From Xanthomonas sp. NCPPB 1128 (lineage in GTDB: Bacteria; Pseudomonadota; Gammaproteobacteria; Xanthomonadales; Xanthomonadaceae): DNA of 64,000 nt. The notes beneath the pieces were generated by a model, which saw only the letters and a program-made list of their open reading frames with translations, was not told where the DNA came from and did not search any database. The stretch covers positions 186,001 through 250,000 of the forward strand of contig NZ_LFME01000001.1 of NCBI RefSeq assembly GCF_001043115.1, written 5' to 3'. Below, in pieces: positions 52,806 through 61,800 of the stretch; within the stretch, counting starts at the first letter, position 1, and every line of letters begins with the position of its first letter. Both the position numbers and the translations under genes were made by a program.

Positions 52806-55800
52806 ATGGATACCGCGATTATTGGAATGGCATTCCGATTTCCAGGGGCGAACGACACTGCGACGTTCTGGAAAAATTTGATTGACCGTAAATCGAGTGT
52901 GACCGAGATTCCATCGCAACGCTGGGATTGGCGTAGTGTATGGGGCGATCCAAAGAGCACTATCAACAAGACTGATAGCAAATGGGGCGGATTCATCGAC
53001 GCGGTCGACGCGTTCGATCATGAATTCTTCGGTTTCCTGCCCAAGGTTGTGCAGTCCATGGATCCGCAGCAGCGGATCATGCTCGAGCTTGCCTGGAATT
53101 GCATGGAAGACGCTGGTGTAGCGCCTTCGAGCGTGCGCGGGCGCAAGATCGCCGTTGTCGTCGGGGTCTTCAATCACGACTACAAGGAGTTGCAGGAGCG
53201 CGACGAAATTTCGATCGAAGCGCATCATTCCACCGGTACCGCGACGGCAGTGATCGCCAATCGCGTGTCGCATTACTTCGACTTGCGCGGACCTAGCGTT
53301 CCGATCGATACGGCGTGTTCAAGTTCGCTCAATGCGATCCACAGCGCCATCCAGGCCTTGCAGTACGACAATTGCGAGATGGCGCTCGCCGGTGGCATTA
53401 ATCTGATGTTGACGCCCACCCGACATATTTCTTTCTCGAAGATGGGCATGCTCTCGCCGAGCGGCATCTGTAACACCTTCGACGATGCTGCTGACGGTTA
53501 CGTGCGCGGCGAAGGCGCGGCGTTTTTGCTGCTCAAGCCGCTGGAGCGCGCTATCGCCGACGGCGACGCGATCCATGGCGTAATCAAGGGCTCCGCGGTC
53601 AATCACTGCGGTAGCACCTATACCTTGACTTACCCGAGTCCGCAGGCGCAGGCCGAGGTCATCATGGCCGCGCACCAGCGCGCCGGCGTGGCCGTCGACA
53701 GTCTTGGATTCGTCGAACTGCACGGCACTGGCACGCCGAAGGGTGACCCGATCGAATTCGAAGGTCTGCTGCAGGCTTTCGGTGGCTTGGCGCGCAAGCA
53801 GGGCATCGAACTGCCGTCCGCATACTGCGGCGTGAGCTCGGTGAAAACCAATATCGGCCATCTCGAAGCGGCCGCCGGCGTGGCCGGCGTGATTAAGGTG
53901 TTGCTGGCGATGCGGCATCGTCGTCTGCCGCCGTTCCAGAATTTCGCCCGGCTCAACCACCGTATTGCTATGGATGGCACGCCGTTCTATGTCCTCGATG
54001 CCAGCCGCCCCTGGCTGCCACTTGCGCCAGGACAGCCGCTACGCGCCGGTGTGAGTTCGTTCGGATTCGGCGGCACCAATGCTCACGTGATTCTGGAGGA
54101 GGCGCCGGCGGTGCCGGTCCGGCGCGGCGTCGGCCGTCTTCGCAGCGATGAACCCGTGTTGATCGCCTTGTCGGCCAAGACCGCCCCGGCCCTGCAGCGT
54201 CGCATCGCGACGCTGCGCGATTGGGCGCGTGACGATGCAGGACGGACGCGGCTGACCGATGTCAGCCAGACCTTGCTAATGGGTCGCGACGCGTTGGCTT
54301 GCCGGTTCGCTTGCGTGGTGGATAGCCCGGCGGCATTGCTGGATGCACTGAATCAAGCGATGGATGTGGATACCCATGGCGCCGCCACGCCAGATAGTGC
54401 GGACGCCGAAGCGCTGCAGGCGCTGCTGTCGAAATGGCCAAAGCTGAAGAAGCAGGCGCGCATCGACGCGATGAGTGCTCTGGCGAACGCTTTCCGTGGC
54501 GGCGCGAAGCTGTCGTGGTCGCCGTTGTTCGCTGGCGTGTCGGCGCAGTCCGTGCGACTGCCCGGCTACCCTTTCAAGGGCGCGACCTTCTGGACGCCCG
54601 CGTCGATCACAGCGGATTTGCGCGGCGAGGCCCAGGCCGAAGCTCGCCTGCATCCGCTGCTGCACCGGAACGTGTCCGTCCTCGGTCAGCAGCGCTTCCG
54701 CTCGACCTTCGGCGGTCGCGAATTCTTCCTTGCCGATCACGTCGTCGATGGCCGCTCGATCCTGCCTGGCGTGGCATACCTGGAAATGGCGCGTGCCGGC
54801 GCGAATCTTGCGCTGGCCAATGCTGCCGATGCGGGGGCCGGATCCACTGTCAGCTTGCACGATGTGGTCTGGCAGCGGCCGCTCGAAGTGAAGGACGCCG
54901 AGGTGTCGGTCGAGTTGGAGTTGGACGCATCCGACGACGGTATGGCACAGAGCGCCGCCCCGGCCCATCTGCGGTTTCGCGTCGTTGACACGCAAACGCG
55001 GGAATCGGCGCATGTGTACTGCCAGGGTCGCCTGCATGTCGATCGGGATGCCGGCGAAATGCTGGTGGATGTCGAAGCGATCGGCAACGACTGCATGGCC
55101 GGCCTTGTCGACTCGGTCGCCTGCTACCGTGGCCTGGCCGGCTTGCAATTGCAATACGGACCGATGCACCAGGCGATCGTCGATGTGCGCCTCGGCGCCG
55201 GTCAGTGCCTGGCGCGGATCGTGTCGCCCACACAGCGTTCGGGCGGCGACGCGGCGTTCGTCGTGCATCCGAGTACAGCCGATGCGGCGCTGCAGGCGGC
55301 AGTGGTACTCGCGTCCGCCATCGACGCGACCAGCGCACCGCGCGCGCATGCGCCGTGCCTGCCGTTCGCCTTGGATCGCCTGGATGTTGTGGATGCGGGG
55401 AAGGGTTGCAATCCGAGTGCAACCGAACTGTACGCTTGGGCGCGATTCGCGCCGACCTCATCCAGCGGCGAGCGAGTTTCCCGTCTCGATATCGATCTGA
55501 TCGAGTGCGTGCCTGGCCAGTCCGTCGGCCGCGTGCGACTGGCGTTCCGTGGGTTGAGCTTGCGCCCGCGCATGGCGCAAACCTCGCCGGTGCAGGCTCC
55601 CAAGGCATCTGCGATGCGTCTTCCATCCGAATCGATTGCCGGTGATCTGTACGCGCCGTTGTGGGTGCGGGCGGCGATACCGAGCGCGGCGCAGGCGCCT
55701 GCGATGGTGGTGATGATCGGCGAGCGGGAGGATCTGGACAGCCTGCATACGGTGCTCGCGCGATCTCCGCGGTTCGCCGGCACGAGTTTCGAACGCTTGC

Positions 55801-58800
55801 CGGTTCTGGCCGCGGGCGCCGGACTGGCACCGGAGGAGCAGGGCAACGCCCTTCGCGCCGGATCGCTCGCCGATGCCGAGGCCGCGATCGGGGCCTGGAA
55901 AGCCCGCGGCGCACAATTGGAATACTTCGTTTGGGTCGCGCCGAAGCCTAGCGAGAACCTGTCCGTGCAGGCGCGCATCGACGCTGGCGCGCGTACCGTG
56001 TTCGCGCTGGTCAAGGCGATGCTGCGCGGTCCAAAGCGCGCACGCTTTGTGCATCTGAACCACTGGGACATCGATGGCGCGCCCGACCGCAACGGCCTCG
56101 GCGCCACCGACGTCATCGCGCTGGCCGGGTTCTACAAGACGCTGGCGATCGAAAAGCCGAGTTTCAGCGGACGCGTCGTGCAATGCCCGACCGATAGCGC
56201 TAGCTGGGCCGACCTGGTCGCCGACGAATTGCTCGCCGACGATAAAGTCACCGACGTGCGCTATCGCAACGGCCTGCGCGAGACGCGCCGGTTCGCGTCC
56301 GTGCATTCGAGCCTGTTGCCGGCCGCGGTGCATACGGGCAGCACGGACTTTCGAACGGAGGGCGCGTATCTCATTACCGGCGGATTGGGGGCGCTTGGCC
56401 TGATCGTCGCCCGCCATCTGTGCGAGCGCTATCGGGCCACGGTATACCTGACCGGTCGCAAGCCGCTGTCCGAGGCGCAGCGGCCGACGCTCGAGGCATT
56501 GGCCGGCCTGGGCGGTCGCGCGATGTATTTCGCCTGCGATATCACCGATCGCGATGCGGTGCGGCAGGTCTTTGCGACGATCCGCGAGGATCTGCGTCAG
56601 CACGATCAAGTGCTGAATGGCGTGCTGCACTCGGCCGGGGTCATCGAAGACGATTTCCTGCTGCGCAAGCCCGCCGAAGCGTTCGCGCGGGTCATTGCAC
56701 CCAAGACCCTGGGCGTCTGGTGCCTGGATCAGGAAACGCAGCACGATCCGCTGGATCTGTTCGTGTTGTTTTCATCCGTTACCGGCGTGCTGGGCAATGT
56801 CGGGCAGAGCGACTATGCGTTCGGCAATGCGTTCGAGGATGCGTTTTCGGCGATGCGCGAGACGCTGGTCGCAGACGGCCAACGCAGCGGCAAGTCGGTG
56901 TCGATCAACTGGCCGTACTGGCAGGACGGCGGCATGCGCCTTGGCGAAAAGGAAGAGGAAGCCTTGCAGCGCAGTTTCGGGATCGTGCCGTTGACGACTC
57001 AGCGCGGTATCGAGGTGCTGGACTACGCGATCGCGCAGGCGCAGCCGCAAGTCGTGGTGATGCCGGCTGGCGATATCCATAAGGTGCGTGAAGTGCTCGG
57101 CGTGATCGCCGAGGATCGCCAGCCAGCGGCCCCTTCGATCGCCATCGCTGCGTCCCCCGGCGAGGGGCATGCCGATGACGCTCCTTCCAACTGGCATGCG
57201 CTGACATCGAGTTTTCTCGCGAATCTGTTCGCCTCGCAGCTTGGAATTTCCGCCGACTTCGAGCCCGAGCGCTCGTTCAAGGAGTACGGCTTCGATTCGG
57301 TGGTGATGATCGATCTCATCGCCGATCTGGAAAAATCCTTCGGCACGCTGCCGAAGACCCTGTTCTTCGAATACCAGACGCTGGGTGAACTCAGCGGTTA
57401 CTTCATCGAACACCATCCGGACCGGTGCCGCGCGATCGCGCGCCCCACGCAAGCCGTCGTCGACATCGGCGTGGCAACGAGTGCATACGCGGCCTCTAAC
57501 GCGCCGCCTGCGCCGGTCGTCGCGCACGACTCAGGGCGCGCTGCCGCCTACGCGGTGTCGTCGCCAAGCCGCAGCCGTGCCACAGAGCCGGCAGCCCCGC
57601 CACACCGCGACGACATCGCGATCATCGGTCTGGCAGGCCGCTATCCGCAGGCGGAAACGCTGGAGGCGTTCTGGGACAACCTGCGGCTGGGCCGCGACTG
57701 CGTCGAGGAGATTCCTGCCGAGAGGCCGGATCTGGCGGCGAAGTTCCGTTTCCAGCCGGGCGAAGCGACGCGCGCCAACAGCTACAGCCGTTGGGGCGGT
57801 TTCCTGCGCGGCGTCGACCAGTTCGATCCGCTGTTCTTCAATATCTCGCCCAAAGAAGCAGAGAACATCGATCCAAACGAACGCCTTTTCCTGGAGATCG
57901 CCTCGCAGGCGATCGAGGATGCCGGCTATACGCCGGACACGCTGGCGCAGGCGCGTGGCCATCGCGAAAACCCGGTCGGCGTGTATGCCGGTCTGATGTG
58001 GGGCGATTACCAGCTGCATGGCGTGGATCGTCCACGCGACAGCTGGGTTGTGCCGCACAGCTTCTATTGGGCTGTCGCCAATCGGGTTTCGTATCAGTTC
58101 AATTTTTCCGGTCCGAGTCTGACCATCGACACCGCCTGTTCGTCCTCGTTGACCGCGATCCATCTCGCCTGCCAGGCGATCGGCGTGGGCGAGATCGACG
58201 TTGCCATCGCCGGTGCGGTCAACCTGTCGCTGCATCCGAACAAGTACAACCTGCTCTCGGACATGCATTTCCTGTCCAGTGACGGCCGCTGCCGCGCTTT
58301 CGGCGAGGGTGGCAACGGCTATGTGCCCGGCGAAGGTGTCGGCGCGGTGGTGTTGAAATCCCTGGCTCAGGCGCGTCGCGACGGCGACCACATCTACGGC
58401 ATCATCCGCGGCTCGTCGATCAACCACGGTGGCAAGGCCTCAGGTTTCACCGTGCCAAATCCCAAGCGTCAAGCGGCGCTGGTGCAAGAGGCGCTGGATG
58501 CGGCGGGCGTGGATCCGCGCCATGTCAGCTATGTCGAGGCGCATGGCACCGGCACGAGCCTGGGCGATCCGATCGAGGTCGCAGGCTTGACCAGGGCCTT
58601 CGCCCAAAACGAGCATCAGTACTGTGCGATCGGTTCGGCCAAGTCCAATCTGGGCCATCTCGAGGCAGCGGCCGGCATCGCCGGCTTGACCAAGGTGCTG
58701 CTGCAGATGCGGCATCGCAGTCTGGTGCCATCGATACATTCCGATACCCCCAATCCCTACATCGACTTCGCGCATAGTCCGTTCCGCGTGCAGCGCAGCT

Positions 58801-61800
58801 TGCAGCCGTGGTTGCGTCCGGTCGTCGAACAGGCCGGAACGCGCAGGGAACTGCCGCGACTGGCGGGCATCAGCTCGTTCGGTGCCGGCGGCAGCAACGG
58901 CCATCTGATCGTCGAAGAATACGTCGAGGAGGCTCGCGGCGACTCCGGCGCCGATGCACCGGTCGTCGTCGTGCTGTCCGCGCGTCGCGACGCTGCCTTG
59001 CGCGAAATGGCCGGGGGGTTGGCCCAGCGTTTGCAGGACGATCCGACCATCGGTTTGCAGGATGCGGCGTATACCTTGCAGATCGGCCGCATCGCGATGG
59101 AAGTCCGCGTTGCTTTCGTCGCGGCATCGCGGCGCGAGTTGCTGGATGCGCTGCGCCTGTATGCGGAGAAGGGGCTGCTGGCCACGCAAGCCTGGTCCGG
59201 TCATCGCGATGCCGCCAAACGCGACCCTGCGGTAGCCGCGCGCGGCGCCGCCGCTGCGGCGCGGCTGTCGGAATCGCTGGCCGCTCGCGATCTGGCCGCT
59301 CTGGCGCAGGCCTGGGTGGACGGCGTATCGATCGATTGGCGTGCGTTGCATGTCGCCGGCAGCCGGCGTCGCGTGCCATTGCCGGGATATGCATTCCAAC
59401 GCCAACGTTACTGGGTCGAGACATCGGACGCCGATGCCAGCGGTGAGGGTGGTGTCGCCGCATTGCATCCGTTGATCGACGCCAATGTGTCCACCCTGGA
59501 AGAACAGGCCTTCCTGAAGACGTTTCGTTCCGACGCGTTCTATCTGCGCGATCACCGTTTGGGCGATAACCGTGTCCTGCCGGGTGTGGTGTATCTCGAA
59601 CAGGCCTTGCAGGCGGCACGTCTGGCCGCGCCCGGCCGGGTGGTGATGGCGATCGAGGACGTGCATTGGTATAGGCCGATCATCGTCAACGATTTGCCAC
59701 AGACCGTGCGGATTTCGCTGCTGCCTGAGCGTGGAACGGTGGCTTTCGCTATCGATGCCTTCGGCGGTGATGCGCAGCAACCGTATGCCGATGGCGCGAT
59801 CGTGCTCGGCGATGCTTTCGTGGCTGGCGAGGTCGCAGGCGTGGATTTGGCCGCGATTTCGGCTCGAACGGCCGCACTCGACGGCGTCGACGTGGAGGCG
59901 GTGTTCTCGGCCATGGGCTTCTCCTTCGGCGAAAGCTTCCGGGTCTTCGAAAGTCTGCGTCACAATGCCGACGAGGCACTGGGCGTGATGCGCCTGCCGC
60001 GTATTGTCGGCGTGGAGGCGGGCGATTTCGTGCTGCATCCGGCGCTGATCGACGGCGCCATCCGGGTCAGTCTCGGTGTCGGCGGGTTCAGCGCGAGCAC
60101 CGGTGGTATCCGCGTACCGGTACGGTTACGCCGGATCGAGATCCTCGCGGTCCCGGGCGAACAGGTGTTCGTGCATGCGCGCAGGAGCGGGGTCGTGCAG
60201 GGGACAACGACGCCTGAGCAGTCGCACTTCGACCTGAGCGTATGCGATGCGCAGGGGCGGGTCATGGTGCGCATCGAACAGCTCACCATTCAGTCTGCGC
60301 CGCAGCTGTCGCTGCTCGCACGTGCGCGTACGGCGCCGAAACCGATGACGACCAAGGTCCTGCCGGCGACGATGCAGTCGCCCGCGGTCACGTCGGCGGC
60401 CACCACGCTTGTGCCGCAAGCGCTGCAGGCGACCGCGACCGCGCGCCTGGTCGAATTGCTTGCCAACGTCACCAAGCTTGCGCCAGCGCAGATCGATCCG
60501 CATGCGCCGCTGGAAAACTACGGCATCGATTCGGTCATGATCGCGGGCTTGAACCGCGAGTTGGAGCTGCGTTTCGGAGAAGTGCCCAAGACGCTGTTCT
60601 TCGAGTACCAGGAACTGTCCGGCATCGCCGGCTACCTTGCGGAAAATCACGCCGAGATATTGAGCGCGATGGCGCCGGCCGTGGAGATACAGGTGCCAAC
60701 GACGCAAGCCGTCGCTGTAGCGCAAGTACCGCTTATCTCTGCAGGTGCCCCGAGACTCGCCGCGCAGGAGTTCTTGCGCCGCATCCTGGGGGAAACGGTT
60801 GGCCTGGGTCCACACGACATCGATCCGCATGCACCGCTGGAGCACTACGGCATCGATTCGGTGATGATCGTCAAACTGACAGGGCGTCTAGAGGCGGCCT
60901 TCGGCGCGGTCTCCAAAACGCTGTTCTTCGAATACCAGGACGTCGCCAGTTTGGCTGAGCATTTGGCCGAGACCTTCCCGGAGGCCGCTCAGTCCTTGGC
61001 CGGAGCCGGCTCCGCGGCCGCGCCGACCGCATCGATCGCGTCCGCCAGCCCGAGCGGCGAAGTGCCGTCGGCCGCGGAAGGCGACGATATGGGCGTGCAG
61101 GACCATCTGTTCCGGCAACTGCGGCGGATTCTCGGCGCGGAAGCCGCGAACTGCGGCATCGGCACGCCCATCGCGCATTGGCCGCTGGATGCGGTCAATA
61201 TTCTCATGGTGCTGCATGCCTTGGCGCAGGATTTCGAAGGCGTGGACGCGTCCGCTCCCTACCGCCACGACACGCTGGCCGATTGGGCTGCCGAACTGCA
61301 TTGGCGGGACGGACGCGCTGAGCAGATCCGCGCGGAACTCCATGCGCAGACAAGCGCACCGAATCCGATGCCCGTGCGAGGGCGCGCGCTCACCGCTTCC
61401 GGCGAATTCCGCCGTCTGCGCGGCGGTTCGGATCGCGTCGAGCCGGAAGACATCGCCATCGTCGGCCTCAGCGGCCGCTATCCCGGTGCGAACGATCTGC
61501 ACGCGTTCTGGCAGAACCTCTCGTCCGGCTGCGACAGCATCAGCGAGATTCCGCTATCGCGATGGGACCATGGCCGTTACTTCCACCCCGATCGCACGCT
61601 CAAGGGCGCGGTCTACAGCAAGTGGGGCGGATTCATCGACGGCGTGGATCAGTTCGATGCGCGCTTCTTCAATATTTCCGCGCGCGAGGCCGAACTGATC
61701 GATCCGCAGGAACGCTTGTTCCTGCAGACCGCGTGGGAGTGCGTCGAGGACGCCTGCCAGACCCGGCAGTCGCTCAAGGGCCGGTCGGTCGGCGTGTACG

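Noticed and set aside
54150-54640. acyltransferase domain between KS1 and DH1
   Set aside because: The segment is about 160 residues, lacks a GHSxG serine and ends with the post-KS linker LPGYPF; it is too short for an AT.
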